NCBI RefSeq assembly: GCF_900188105.1
Contig: NZ_FZNP01000028.1
Location: forward strand, 1 to 58,272
From: Actinomadura mexicana
GTDB taxonomy: Bacteria > Actinomycetota > Actinomycetes > Streptosporangiales > Streptosporangiaceae
Reading direction: 5' to 3'
Length of the DNA stretch: 58,272 nucleotides
A program made the position numbers and the translations under genes. Under the pieces are notes generated by a model. It searched no databases, was not told where the DNA came from, and saw nothing but the letters and a program-made list of their open reading frames with translations. Shown here in pieces: positions 34,056 to 42,789 of the stretch (position 1 is its first letter; each line of letters begins with the position of its first letter).

Positions 34056-35567
34056 ATGGCCACGTTCGGGGAGATGACCGCACTCGCCAACGAACACCTC
34101 ACCGACCTCCGAAACCAACTCCACCTGGCGCGCCTCGAAAGAGACATCCGCAGTCGCACCGCCCTGCCCGAACTGGCACGCCTCGCCCACGTCCTCGCCC
34201 GCTACCACAACGAGATCGCTGACGGCTTCGGCGTCCCTGACCCAACCGGCGCCGGCGTAAGGGTCGGCGCCCGCCGCGCCAGCAACCTCATCAAGCAAGC
34301 CGAACACCTCCTCGGCCCACACACAGACACCGAAACCCCACGGTCGGCCCTGGCTCAAAAACTCCGCGCCACCTCGATCGCTCTTGGCTGCGGTCTGGAC
34401 CTGCTGTCCACCCACTTCTCCACAACCCATGACCAGGCGACCTCGGCGACCTCGGCGACCGCAGACGTGATCGCCTCCGCTGACAGCGCCCGCTCGCTCC
34501 TACAACAGCTCAGCGTTCACACTTCCACCGTCGGGCACCTAGCCAGGCGCACTTCAACGCCCACCAACGAGGCCGGCGTTCTGCTCCTGAAGGCCGCACT
34601 CCTCTCCCACATCTACAGCGAGAACCAGACCTCACCGCCCATCACCGCCATACAGCCCCTGCACACGCCGGGCCGCATCCCCCTTGCGGTCGGCGAAGAC
34701 GTCACGCAAACCCTCGCCGGCATTGACGCCAGCATCCAGCGGCTAAGCAACCCACAAACCAGTACCTCGGTAACCACCTGGCGCTACCTCGCGCGAGCAG
34801 CCGCCATCATCTGCGACCTCGACTCGAAAACCGTCCACCAACTGATCCACCGAATCAACGAACTGAACGAATACGACCACCTACCCGCCCTCAAGCAGGC
34901 CGCAGCAGACATCCAAGGCACTGGTCGCAGTTGGAGAACCATCATCCGGCGCTGGGACGAGCACATCGGCCACTACGGCCACCCCGCCAACGGCCCGGCC
35001 ACCGACGCCAGCGACCTCATCATCCGCCTGGGCCGCCTCATACACGCCGCCCCTGCGTGGACGCCAAGCCCCCATTCATCCAGCCGACTAAAACCACCCC
35101 ACGAACTCGCCCCCGACCTCCACCACGCAGCCACCCTCGCCGTAACCACCCTCAAAACCATCGAAGCCTGCAACAGCCTCGCCGCACACCACCACGCCGC
35201 CATCAACGACGCAGCCGCAATAGGCGCAGTGAACCGACACAAGAAATACCCAACTCATCTACCACGCCTACCAGGATCGGCACGCGAACTATCAACCCGC
35301 TACGACGCAGCCCGAACCAAGGGAAGCCAAGCCATCACCACACTCAGCCAAGCAATCCAAGACCTCACCTCCCCAGACCCTATTCCACAGGAAGTATGCC
35401 TAATCCTCCGTCGAGCAACCACTCTCAACGAGCACAGCCAGTCCAAATTGGCCGCAGTCGACTTCCCAGCCCAACTCACCGAAGTTCTCACCAGCTCAAA
35501 CAATTTTACGGACGCCTCAAATATCCAATCACCCCCACAAGTTAAGCGGAGCCATCGACTCCCGTGA
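34056..35567 (+). CDS. Large all-helical ICE protein with C-terminal AAxDFP motif
   Basis: A 503-residue protein, predicted almost entirely helical, with Ala/Thr-rich repeats, no signal peptide and no recognised family. The tail has SKLAAVDFPAQLTEVLT with FP at 470-471, 32 residues from the basic end (VKRSHRLP). The motif spacing equals that of the four paralogues upstream although the rest is different. Codon use drifts to lower GC toward the 3' end (ATT, TTA, AAA), a sign of foreign origin. Function unknown; a type IV secretion substrate is suggested by the tail. Confidence 0.65.
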   Translation: MATFGEMTALANEHLTDLRNQLHLARLERDIRSRTALPELARLAHVLARYHNEIADGFGVPDPTGAGVRVGARRASNLIKQAEHLLGPHTDTETPRSALAQKLRATSIALGCGLDLLSTHFSTTHDQATSATSATADVIASADSARSLLQQLSVHTSTVGHLARRTSTPTNEAGVLLLKAALLSHIYSENQTSPPITAIQPLHTPGRIPLAVGEDVTQTLAGIDASIQRLSNPQTSTSVTTWRYLARAAAIICDLDSKTVHQLIHRINELNEYDHLPALKQAAADIQGTGRSWRTIIRRWDEHIGHYGHPANGPATDASDLIIRLGRLIHAAPAWTPSPHSSSRLKPPHELAPDLHHAATLAVTTLKTIEACNSLAAHHHAAINDAAAIGAVNRHKKYPTHLPRLPGSARELSTRYDAARTKGSQAITTLSQAIQDLTSPDPIPQEVCLILRRATTLNEHSQSKLAAVDFPAQLTEVLTSSNNFTDASNIQSPPQVKRSHRLP

Positions 35568-35771
35568 CAGCACAGGTCTACCCTCCCGCCAACTCAGAGC
35601 TGTGGGGGCTAGTGTCTGGCGACGCGCCGGCGGCGCAGAGGGTTCACCAGTCCGGGGGATGGGCCCACTCTGGCCACGACAGCGGCGAGTCGCCTTGGAG
35701 GAGCGGCTCCCTGCCCACTGCGGGCCCTACGTTAGGGCGGGCAACGAGGGTGACCGTGAAGGGAGACCGCC

Positions 35772-36083
35772 GTGTCTGTCGAGTACTGGCGTCCCGAGGT
35801 GCTGGCCGCCGATAAGGCGATGATTGCGCAGGCCATGGGTGTCTGGGATGCCCTGACGGCTGCGGAGCAGCGTGAGATGTTCCGGTCGTTGGCGGTGGTG
35901 GTGGCCGCGTACGGCCGAACGAAGAATGTTGACGACCTGGTGAAGCTTGCGGAGAGTGTTGACGGTATGGTCCGTCTGGAGTCGGGCACGGGGCTGCGGC
36001 AGGCCATCCGGGAAACCCGCGGGGCGCCCAGCAAGCCGGCTGGGGTGACCTTCGCGGACATGGCGGAGCGTCTCAAGGAGTAG
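35772..36083 (+). CDS. Small protein, first of a possible toxin-antitoxin pair
   Basis: A 103-residue acidic, helical protein (ALTAAEQREMFRSLAVVVAA, VDDLVKLAESVDGMVRLESG). GTG at 35772 follows GGGAG. Three bases separate it from a second small basic-to-neutral gene. Size, order and tight spacing suggest an antitoxin-toxin pair, and other such pairs lie just to the right. No known antitoxin domain is evident, so this stays a guess. Confidence 0.5.
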   Translation: MSVEYWRPEVLAADKAMIAQAMGVWDALTAAEQREMFRSLAVVVAAYGRTKNVDDLVKLAESVDGMVRLESGTGLRQAIRETRGAPSKPAGVTFADMAERLKE

Positions 36084-36086
36084 CTC

Positions 36087-36410
36087 ATGTGCCCGCGGCT
36101 GCGGCCTACCGCGCGAAGCGAACAGGTCGTGGCCGACTGGTGGCCCTCAGCGTCCCCGCTGCACAGGAAACGGATGCGGGAACTGCTGCTGAGCCTTGAG
36201 GACGGCAGTTGGTGCACACGCTGGTGGACCCAGCAGTACCGGAGCGATCCTGAGGTGTGGGAAACCAGGTTCGACACGAACGCGCATCTGTTTTTCCGCG
36301 TCGTGGATGACGAGACCGACGGGGCCGCGGAGGCCGAGTTTATCTCGATCGAGCACAGCCAGCCCCGAGATTCGGACGAGGAGAGGTACCCGGGGCTCGG
36401 GGAGGGATGA
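36087..36410 (+). CDS. Small protein, second of a possible toxin-antitoxin pair
   Basis: A 107-residue protein with Trp-rich start (VVADWWPSASPLHRKRMREL, CTRWWTQQYRSDPEVW) and a beta-strand end (ETRFDTNAHLFFRVVDDETD, EFISIEHS). The alternating strands after two helices recall the RelE/HigB toxin fold. ATG at 36087 has AAGGAG six bases upstream. No family could be named with confidence. Its stop is three bases from the convergent toxin-like gene. Confidence 0.5.
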   Translation: MCPRLRPTARSEQVVADWWPSASPLHRKRMRELLLSLEDGSWCTRWWTQQYRSDPEVWETRFDTNAHLFFRVVDDETDGAAEAEFISIEHSQPRDSDEERYPGLGEG

Positions 36411-36413
36411 CCC

Positions 36414-36680
36414 TCAACCTGCGGTCAGCTCCGACCAGCGGATGTCGAACACTCGCAATGTTTCGGCCTCCGGGTCTACGAAAACCGACGCCTGCCCGAT
36501 CACTTCCACACCGAAGTCGACGCGGCGGACGTGGACGTCCGCGGTCGGCTGGCTGTGAGTGTCATCGAAGGGGTCCCGTGCGGCAAAGCGGAGCGCGTCG
36601 GTCAACGACAGGAAGTCCGCGGCCGTGAGCGGCTTGATCTGGGCGGCGGCGTTCTGTCGATACTCCACTTCGTAGGACAC
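36414..36680 (-). CDS. RelE/ParE-like toxin
   Basis: An 88-residue protein. YEVEYRQNAAAQIKPLTAAD is the RelE/ParE start, and FGVEVIGQASVFVDPEAETL, then VFDIRW form the terminal strands. Such toxins are ribosome-dependent nucleases or gyrase poisons. The gene upstream on the same strand encodes a DUF6247 protein, the usual antitoxin partner in actinomycetes, 24 bases away. The pair is repeated in broken form at 37160-37762. Confidence 0.65.
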   Translation of the reverse strand: MSYEVEYRQNAAAQIKPLTAADFLSLTDALRFAARDPFDDTHSQPTADVHVRRVDFGVEVIGQASVFVDPEAETLRVFDIRWSELTAG

Positions 36681-36704
36681 GCCCAGAACGCTACGGGAGT
36701 GCTG

Positions 36705-36998
36705 TCAGGCTCCGTGGCGCATTGCGTCAACTTGCTCCATCGACAGGCCGGGGGTGGTGGCGGCGCGGGCTTCGGCGAGCGCCTCGTTGTAAGCGGGGTC
36801 GTTGAGCGCTTCGGCGGTGAGGGCCCAACGGGCGAGGAGGTCCTGCAAAGCCCGGTACTTCGCGATATCGGCGCGTGCCGCATCCGCAGCCGCCTGGTAC
36901 TGGCGGAGGAACTCGGGGCGCTCACCAGCGGGAAGCCGGTCATGGATGACCTGCGGGTCCCGCGGGTCCGGCTCGTGGCGGACGGGCTGCGCGCTCAT
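36705..36998 (-). CDS. DUF6247-family protein (probable antitoxin)
   Basis: A 97-residue helical protein. ERPEFLRQYQAAADAARADI, ALQDLLARWALTAEALNDPA match DUF6247, a small actinobacterial family next to RelE-like toxins. ATG at 36998 was preferred to the upstream in-frame codon at 37043. The acidic helical character suits an antitoxin. The broken copy at 37428-37762 shows the same FFLAQYRERAHAAADD pattern. Confidence 0.65.
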   Translation of the reverse strand: MSAQPVRHEPDPRDPQVIHDRLPAGERPEFLRQYQAAADAARADIAKYRALQDLLARWALTAEALNDPAYNEALAEARAATTPGLSMEQVDAMRHGA

Positions 36999-37159
36999 AG
37001 GTCCGAGTGTAGGGGCGCTACCCACGTTAAGGTCTCCGACCACCCAGATCCCCTACCATTCTTGAAGAATTGCAGGGGTGTGGCCATTGCCGGAATGGTG
37101 GCTCGCTAGGGCGCAGGGGCCTGCTGGTCCAGACCGCGTAGGCCCAGGTCACTGAGGGT

Positions 37160-37407
37160 TCAGCCCCTCCAGATGACGTCAAGTGCGACCACGACGTGCA
37201 GTTCGTCCCAGATCATGTACTCGATGACACCCAGCGCCCGAAGATCGTCTGTCTGAGGTCCGGGTGGGGCGTCGGCTCGGTGAAGGTTGGGGCGTACGGG
37301 GCATCGACGACGATGCTGAGGGCCTCAGCGAGCGCGAACCGGGCTTCCATCGGGATGCCAGCGAGTTGCCGTCGCGTGCGGGGGGAGAGCTCGGCCCGGT
37401 AGGTCAC
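37160..37407 (-). pseudogene. Second RelE-like toxin, frameshifted
   Basis: GTG at 37407 starts VTYRAELSPRTRRQLAGIPM, then LRQTIFG. Past 37237 the homologous end is in another frame: LGVIEYMIWDELHVVVALDV, then IWRG, stop at 37162-37160. One G is missing in the run at 37237-37239 (expected GGGGCG, present GGGCG). Restored, the toxin would have about 82 residues. As written, translation runs off into an unrelated short end. The toxin is therefore probably dead. Confidence 0.82.
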
Positions 37408-37427
37408 GGGCCGTAGTCTTCCGCCCT

Positions 37428-37762
37428 TCAGCGGCTCTCGGCGGCGTGTTCGACTTTCTGGCGCCACCAGGCGGCGGCGTCCTCGCGGGACATGCCGAGG
37501 CTTTCGGCGAGCGCGTCCTCGATCGGGATCGTAGGGCCGCCGTCGCGGATCTCCTGTGCTTCGGCGTTGAGATCGCGGTCTTCGCGTGGGGCGTGGGCCC
37601 GGATGCTCCAGAGGTGCAGAAACGCTGGAGGGCCTGGTATCCGGTGACGTCGTCGGCGGCGGCGTGAGCGCGCTCCCTGTACTGGGCGAGGAAGAAGGCT
37701 CGCTCATACTCAGGCAGCCGAGCCAGGATGGCCTGCATATCCCGCGGCCGAGCGGCGGTCAC
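37428..37762 (-). pseudogene. Second DUF6247 antitoxin, frameshifted
   Basis: GTG at 37762 starts a protein with LARLPEYERAFFLAQYRERA and GYQALQRF. From 37618 the homologous reading is in a different frame: LHLWSIRAHAPREDRDLNAE, PIEDALAESLGMSREDAAAW, WRQKVEHAAES, stop at 37430-37428. One C is missing between 37619 and 37618 (expected TTC-CTG, present TTC-TG). Restored length is about 111 residues. Both genes of this pair carry separate one-base losses. Confidence 0.82.
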
Positions 37763-37937
37763 CTGGTGGCCCCGGATGGGGTCGGGATAGATGTTCGCCC
37801 CGGAGGATGTGGCGTATGCCCACCGCTGACGCTGCGGGAGGGCAACGTGTTCTTCCTCGTGACCCGTTGCGGGCGCCTCGTCGCTCAGACGTGCGCGCGT
37901 GATTGTGAATCTTTGACAACGTTACCTAGCCGGGTTG

Positions 37938-38555
37938 TCAGCGCGACCGAGACTGATCACCAAAGGTCATAGGTTCTCGCTGTTGGTAGCGGCGATACAG
38001 GCGGGCCAGGGCGTCAAGTGGGAGTAGGGGCCAGCGAGTGACGGTGCCGGTGGACTTGTCGATGACCAGGGTGGTTGCAGTCTCGACCGTCGGAATTTGT
38101 GGTGCTTCGGGGATTGGGACCGAGATGGGGATGGCCTGGTAGCCGTCCTCGAATTCACGGATGTGGATGAGGATCGGGCTGTCGTGGCGGTGGGGCAGGC
38201 GGAGGTGTGCGAGGCGCCAAGCCTCGGCGGTGTCCAGGGGCTGTGGGGCGGCTGGCGTTAGAGGGGCCGCGCTGGGTGTGGCGAGGTGGAGGTCAGCGTT
38301 AGGGACACCCGTCGGCTGGTCACCGTCGTTACTGGTCTTCGCGATTTCTAGCGCTGTTGTCAGCGCCTGCGTGGTGGAGCAGACCAGGTCTTGGGCCTGG
38401 CGGAGGAAGTCGAGGGTGGGGGCATCGAGTTGACTGGCGGCATCTGGGCGAGCGAGAAGGCGATCGATGGCAGTGCGGTCGGCTCGCTCGGCGAGCATCC
38501 GGATCTTCTCGGCGCTTCGCCGTAGGTGAGCAAGGCGGTCGGCTTCGGTAGGCAT
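37938..38555 (-). CDS. Hypothetical protein with YrhB/immunity-like C-terminus
   Basis: A 205-residue cytosolic protein. The N-terminal part is helical (LAHLRRSAEKIRMLAERADR, LDFLRQAQDLVCSTTQALTT). The C-terminal part is a small alpha-beta domain with EFEDGYQAIPI, TTLVIDKSTGTVTRWPLLPL and LARLYRRYQQ, which resembles YrhB/Imm-type immunity domains. The ATG at 38555 was preferred; the frame is open to 38618. No partner toxin is next to it. Confidence in any function is low. Confidence 0.55.
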   Translation of the reverse strand: MPTEADRLAHLRRSAEKIRMLAERADRTAIDRLLARPDAASQLDAPTLDFLRQAQDLVCSTTQALTTALEIAKTSNDGDQPTGVPNADLHLATPSAAPLTPAAPQPLDTAEAWRLAHLRLPHRHDSPILIHIREFEDGYQAIPISVPIPEAPQIPTVETATTLVIDKSTGTVTRWPLLPLDALARLYRRYQQREPMTFGDQSRSR

Positions 38556-38660
38556 AGGTACTCGTCCTGGCGTGCTGTTGTGGGCCGGGGACGCGGCGAG
38601 CTGGGGGTGGCGCCGCATCCCCGGCGTTGGGATCCCCAGGCGGCCGGGCTATTCAAGCTT

Positions 38661-39395
38661 TCAGGCCAACGATGCCGAGGGGTGAGTTTCGTGGTGGCTG
38701 GTGATGCGCTCGGCGGTCTCTTGGAGGTCGATCAGTGGTAGGCGGGTGTAGCGGTGGCCGTCGTGCCAGGTGAACGTCTTGGACCCGATCCAGATGCTCA
38801 GGGTTCGAGTGCTGAGAACGGTGGCTCCACTATCTTCCCTGCAGTAGGTGGTCGAGATGCCGCGGGCTTTGAGTGCCTCGGAGAGCTGGCACGCCGCGAG
38901 CGTCGGTGTAAGAGCTTGGTCGACCATCTGCCAGGGGCTTGGTAATGCGAGGGTGAACCAGACGCACTTGCCGAGCGCCGTGGTCAGGCGTGACCGGGTG
39001 AAGTGAGTGCCGGTGCTGGTAGAGACGGCCGCGACGATGGAGAGCCCCTTGCCGTGCTCGTCGAGCAGGTCGACATCACGGATGATCGGCCAGGTCCCTC
39101 GCTGTGTGTCGAAGATCGAGACGACCAGTTCCGGAGTGGGACAGGCTCGCGCCCAAATCCAGAGTTCCTGACCCACCTCGCTGACGCGCTCCGCCGAGGA
39201 CGCGTAGATGTAGGCATTGGTCGCCAGCTCGGACACCGCAAGTTCGCCGTCCTCGACCCGATCTGAGGCGAAGCCAAGCGGACGCATCGTCGCAGCGAGG
39301 AGAGAGCGTGCCTGGGAGGCGGTACTCGCATCGCTGGGGAGGGGGAAGGCACAGGCTCCGCCGGCCGCGATGCCGGCTGCGTCGCCGGTCATCAT
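38661..39395 (-). CDS. HATPase-domain regulator (RsbW-like anti-sigma type)
   Basis: A 244-residue protein with a GHKL ATPase domain at about 25-150. The N-box is ELAVSELATNAYIYA, and DEHGKGLSIVAAV is the G-box. A C-terminal extension of about 90 residues (WIGSKTFTWHDGHRYTRLP) is shared by family members without known function. Such stand-alone ATPases bind sigma factors or act next to XRE-DUF397 regulators in actinomycetes (WhiJ/Aba-like loci). ATG at 39395 is preceded by GGAGG. It is translationally coupled to the next gene upstream. Confidence 0.8.
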   Translation of the reverse strand: MMTGDAAGIAAGGACAFPLPSDASTASQARSLLAATMRPLGFASDRVEDGELAVSELATNAYIYASSAERVSEVGQELWIWARACPTPELVVSIFDTQRGTWPIIRDVDLLDEHGKGLSIVAAVSTSTGTHFTRSRLTTALGKCVWFTLALPSPWQMVDQALTPTLAACQLSEALKARGISTTYCREDSGATVLSTRTLSIWIGSKTFTWHDGHRYTRLPLIDLQETAERITSHHETHPSASLA

Positions 39396-39886
39396 CTGTC
39401 CCTCCTGCGCTCAGGCCCGGGACCGGCGTTACTACCTTGGCTCCTGTCGATGGCCCTGGACGTCTCGTGTCCGGGCACGGGTTGAGTAGACCTGTCTGCG
39501 CAAGCCCCGGATGAGGCTGGGATGTGGCGGGGTGTGCTGGGCGAGAGCGGCCTTTGCAGGTGACGCTCCGGCGTAAGGGGGGCCAGGGTCGCGAGATATC
39601 GACTCAGGACCTCCGGCGAGCTCTGCTCGATCAGCCGAGGCTCGCCGTTCTCCGTGCGGACCAAGGCCCAGTAATTGCCCGTGTATGCACCGAACCAGAT
39701 CGCGGCGTGGGCGTACCGATGACCGAGCTCGGCGACGGCCTGCGCCGGACCTTGATTAACCGTCCAGTATGGCCCGGACGCCGTGGTCCGAACAGACGTA
39801 TCGTCATGACGTCGTCCGCCGTCAGGCCCGTGTTTTGTGGCGTGAGCGATCACCGGGCCGGGTGTTGTATTCGTTCGATCATGCAT
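39392..39886 (-). CDS. Hypothetical protein upstream of the HATPase gene
   Basis: A protein of about 164 residues. The core YAHAAIWFGAYTGNYWALVR followed by LIEQSSPEVLSRYLATL is a pattern I recognise from unnamed small proteins near XRE-regulators. Its stop overlaps the HATPase ATG (ATGATG), which supports real translation. The start is uncertain: ATG at 39886 is favoured, but no clear ribosome site is seen and the frame is open to 39955. The last 50 residues look disordered. Confidence 0.5.
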   Translation of the reverse strand: MHDRTNTTPGPVIAHATKHGPDGGRRHDDTSVRTTASGPYWTVNQGPAQAVAELGHRYAHAAIWFGAYTGNYWALVRTENGEPRLIEQSSPEVLSRYLATLAPLTPERHLQRPLSPSTPRHIPASSGACADRSTQPVPGHETSRAIDRSQGSNAGPGPERRRDR

Positions 39887-40222
39887 GGGTCGGAGGACCT
39901 CCACTATTCGATCAAGGCCGCGGCCGGTGATGCCGCACCGCGTCCGAGATCGCATCGCTCCCGCTGAGGACTTCAGCCGGATTCGCCCGGCAGAGATCAG
40001 CGGGATCGGCTACTTCAGATTCCGTTCGGTCGCCCTGTGTGGCCGACCGAACACAGCACAGCATGCACCTGGAACCTGTGCCGCACAAGTGTGCCGACCA
40101 AGTAAGGACAGCTTGTCTTATTTGTCGGAGACGTCACTACAGACCTGTGGAAGGTTGGAGCTTCAGGTGCCGGAAGGAGACTTGCGCCGTATAACTTGTG
40201 CCGGGCATGAAAGGAGAACTCC
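39887..40222. other. Divergent promoter region of the XRE regulator
   Basis: A 336-base region with no gene. On the plus strand an imperfect inverted repeat (TAAGGACA-GCT-TGTCTTA at 40103-40120 with one bulged G) lies about 100 bases before the XRE start. CCGCACAAGT (40081-40090) and ACTTGTGCCGG (40194-40204) also form widely spaced inverted copies. AAAGGAG is the ribosome site at about 40209-40215. These are candidates for autoregulation. Confidence 0.4.
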
Positions 40223-41089
40223 ATGCCGCAACCGCGAGTCACGACGGTACGCATGCGTCGACTCGGCGCCGAACTTCGCAAGTTGAGGGAGAGCGCCGGC
40301 TACACGATCGAGCAGGTCGCCGAGCACCTTGAATGCTCGCCCTCACGAGTGAGTCGGATCGAGACCGGCAAGGCACAGCCGCCCAAACAGCGCGAGCTAC
40401 GCGACTTGCTGGAGTTGTTCGGCACGTCCGACGCCCGGATCCAGGACGCCCTCCTTCAACTCGCCCGGGAAGCGGCACAACCGGGGTGGTACAGCGAGTT
40501 CCAGGACGTTTTTCCGCCGCACTTCGGCTCCTACATCGGCTTGGAGAGCGAAGCCACGGAGCTGCGGCATTTCGACAACCAGCTCATCCACGGCCTACTG
40601 CAAACTCCCGAGTACGCACGCGAGGTGTTGCGGACGACTCTGCCTGGCGAGGCGCCCAAGACCATCGACCGGCTCCTGGAGCTCCGCCTCGCCCGGCAAC
40701 AGCTCCTCGACCGCACCTTCCCGCAGTTCTCCCTATGGGTGATCTTTGACGAGAACGTACTGCGCAGGCAGATCGGGGACCCTCAGGTGATGCGCGAGCA
40801 GATACACCGGCTCCTCGAAGCGATCAAGACTCCCAACATCACTTTGCAGGTCCTACCCTTCGCTAAGGGTGGGCACGTCGGGCTCGATGGGCCCTTCTCG
40901 CTACTCGGCTTTCCCGAGCCCACCGACCCGGACGTCGTCTACGTAGAGAGTCAGGCCGGCAACGCTTACCTGGAGCAGCCGCATCAAGTGAACCGCATGA
41001 ACACCAAGTTCAACCTGCTTGTGGCGTCGGCACTCGACCCTCGTGAAACGGCATCATTCCTGCGCAGCGCCGAAGAGGAGATTCAATGA
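40223..41089 (+). CDS. XRE-family regulator with DUF5753 domain
   Basis: A 288-residue regulator. The N-terminal helix-turn-helix lies at about 12-66 (LGAELRKLRESAGYTIEQVA, CSPSRVSRIETGKAQPPKQR). The DUF5753 sensor domain spans about 95-280 (YIGLESEATELRHFDNQLIH, GLLQTPEYAREVL, VLPFAKGGHVGLDGPFSLLG, VVYVESQAG). This is the WhiJ-like architecture that works with a small DUF397 protein, here encoded by the next gene with a 4-bp overlap. Ribosome site AAAGGAG precedes the ATG. Confidence 0.9.
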   Translation: MPQPRVTTVRMRRLGAELRKLRESAGYTIEQVAEHLECSPSRVSRIETGKAQPPKQRELRDLLELFGTSDARIQDALLQLAREAAQPGWYSEFQDVFPPHFGSYIGLESEATELRHFDNQLIHGLLQTPEYAREVLRTTLPGEAPKTIDRLLELRLARQQLLDRTFPQFSLWVIFDENVLRRQIGDPQVMREQIHRLLEAIKTPNITLQVLPFAKGGHVGLDGPFSLLGFPEPTDPDVVYVESQAGNAYLEQPHQVNRMNTKFNLLVASALDPRETASFLRSAEEEIQ

Positions 41090-41289
41090 CTAACCAGCCC
41101 CCGTCCCCCCTCGCCTGGCGCAAGGCGACCGCCAGCCAAGGCAGCCAGGGCTGCGTCGAACTCGCTCCGCTCAAAGGGGGCATCGCTGTCCGCGACTCCA
41201 AGGACCCCGAAGGCCCGATGTTTCTTCTGAATCGCAATGGATGGCACCAACTGGCCGAGATGGCTAGCCACGGAGAGCTCGACCTTTAG
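41086..41289 (+). CDS. DUF397 protein (WhiJ partner)
   Basis: A 67-residue protein. LAWRKATASQGSQGCVELAP, then GGIAVRDSKDPEGPMFLL match DUF397 with its W-R-K-S/A start and V-R-D-S-K core. Its ATG overlaps the XRE stop (ATGA). DUF397 proteins antagonise or assist their XRE-DUF5753 partner in developmental control of actinomycetes. The HATPase gene at 38661-39395, facing away, completes the set often seen in WhiJ-like loci. Confidence 0.9.
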   Translation: MTNQPPSPLAWRKATASQGSQGCVELAPLKGGIAVRDSKDPEGPMFLLNRNGWHQLAEMASHGELDL

Positions 41290-41329
41290 CACCAGCGCAT
41301 ACAGAACGCCGTAACTCGTCCACATAGGT

Positions 41330-41371
41330 GGCCGCGTGTCGCAAAGTCCACTCAGCACCGGACACGCGGCC
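41330..41371 (+). terminator. Hairpin after the XRE-DUF397 pair
   Basis: Perfect 11-bp arms GGCCGCGTGTC (41330-41340) and GACACGCGGCC (41361-41371) flank a 20-base loop, 40 bases after the DUF397 stop. There is no U-run. It is probably the transcription end of the XRE-DUF397 operon. Confidence 0.6.
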
Positions 41372-41518
41372 GCCCCATACACCAAGATCTAGGGCCATCC
41401 GCGCCGTTTGCCCACATCAGAAAGCTTTCATGGGGCCAACGCACCCTCCCCCGCCCATGAATACAGACGGTCACTCTCCGTAATCTTCGAGATGTCGCCC
41501 CAGGGACGGAGACGTTGG

Positions 41519-41941
41519 CTAGTGAGGCTTCAACGGCTTGATCTTGACGCGTTGACTGGGCATCATCGGGACGTTCCGAACAAAGAAGGCCGTGGGTTCG
41601 GCCGCTTCAGCCATCTCTTCAAGGATGAACGGCAGCGCCGCGAGGTATGCAGCCGAGATCGTCGCGATTAACAACAGCCCGCCGACCCCGGAGTCACGAT
41701 GGCCGATCCAGTGCAGCCCGTTGTCGAAGAGACTCCGGCACTCCGCCGGGTCGACCAACTGCCTGCGGTCGCGCGTGATGATCGCATCGAACCCGTGCTC
41801 GGCCACGGTCGGGAAGAGGTCCCTGTCGTCAAAGCCTCTAACGCCGATCTCATTTGCCGAGACGAACTCGTGGTTGAAGAAGACGTGTCTGAGCGGCGGC
41901 AGGACGGCCTCGGTCTCATTTTCATCCAGGAAGAACCTCAC
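41519..41941 (-). CDS. PIN-like toxin (VapC45 type)
   Basis: A 140-residue protein of the PIN-like superfamily. MRFFLDENE holds the first acidic site, GFDDRDLFP and FDAIITRDRRQL the later ones. These are the metal-binding acids of PIN nucleases. Toxins of this sort cleave RNA. Its GTG overlaps the stop of the DUF433 gene (GTGA), as in vapB45-vapC45 of mycobacteria. The symbol is left out because the match is to the type, not to a proven orthologue. Confidence 0.75.
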   Translation of the reverse strand: MRFFLDENETEAVLPPLRHVFFNHEFVSANEIGVRGFDDRDLFPTVAEHGFDAIITRDRRQLVDPAECRSLFDNGLHWIGHRDSGVGGLLLIATISAAYLAALPFILEEMAEAAEPTAFFVRNVPMMPSQRVKIKPLKPH

Positions 41942-42558
41942 GACGCCGCCCTTCGACGGGCAGCGATAACGTCGTACAGGTCCTTGGCATCGACGGCACC
42001 TTCAGGTGTCACGTTGGGATAGAAGCGCTGCACGTCTTCGGGCGAGATCTCGCCCCCGTCGAGAAGCTTCGCCACGCTGTCGAAGCCAACGCGAGTGTCC
42101 TTTATGGTGGGCCATCCACCCATCCGCGCTTCCTTGACCTCAAGGTTCGCGCGAGGACGCAGGAAGTCGACGACCTCGGCTCCCCGCCGGGTCTTGAACG
42201 GAGCGAACACGTCCTGCAAGTTCAGAACAGCCCGCTGCCCGGGCTTGCGTACAAGGTCGACCGACCGTTCGTCTTCGACGAAGTACACCGAGTCGCCGTC
42301 GGTGTGCAGTTGGTACTTCGCCGGGTGCTCGGTCAGGTCGAAGTCTTTCAGCTTGGCGACAGCCTTCCGGATGCGCTGGAGCGGGAGCTCGCTCCGCATC
42401 CTCACGAACGTGCGCAGCGCGACGAGATCTTGGAAGGAGTAGAGGGCAACTGGGCGTTGCTGGATCTCAGGACGCAGCAGCCCTGTCTGGCTCCAGCGCC
42501 GCAGCTGCCCCATGGATGCCCCGGTTAGGACAGAGGTGAGCTCTGCAGGAAAGGCCAT
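41938..42558 (-). CDS. DUF433 / MerR-like antitoxin (VapB45 type)
   Basis: A 206-residue protein with a MerR-type helix-turn-helix at about 5-70 (LTGASMGQLRRWSQTGLLRP, YSFQDLVALRTFVRM). The C-terminal DUF433 domain (about 145-200) has GGWPTIKDTRVGFDSVAKLL and ISPEDVQRFYP. VapB45-like antitoxins have this size and layout, larger than usual VapB proteins. It should bind its own promoter and neutralise the PIN-like protein encoded by the overlapping downstream gene. Confidence 0.8.
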   Translation of the reverse strand: MAFPAELTSVLTGASMGQLRRWSQTGLLRPEIQQRPVALYSFQDLVALRTFVRMRSELPLQRIRKAVAKLKDFDLTEHPAKYQLHTDGDSVYFVEDERSVDLVRKPGQRAVLNLQDVFAPFKTRRGAEVVDFLRPRANLEVKEARMGGWPTIKDTRVGFDSVAKLLDGGEISPEDVQRFYPNVTPEGAVDAKDLYDVIAARRRAAS

Positions 42559-42789
42559 TGACGATCACCTCCCTCCCACGGCCGCTCGTGTTCCTGTCTC
42601 CACCATGTCACCCGGCGGGCACCTCGTCATCGTTCCCTCGACCTGTGTTGAGAATCGTCAACGCACACCGCAGATACTCGTACCAACGCCAAGGAACGGC
42701 AGGTCTTGGCCCCTTGTGGACAGACCCGCCCATGGAGCTGGTGAGCGGCGAGACCTTTGGGTGGTCTGCCTGCTGGGTGAACAGGAACG

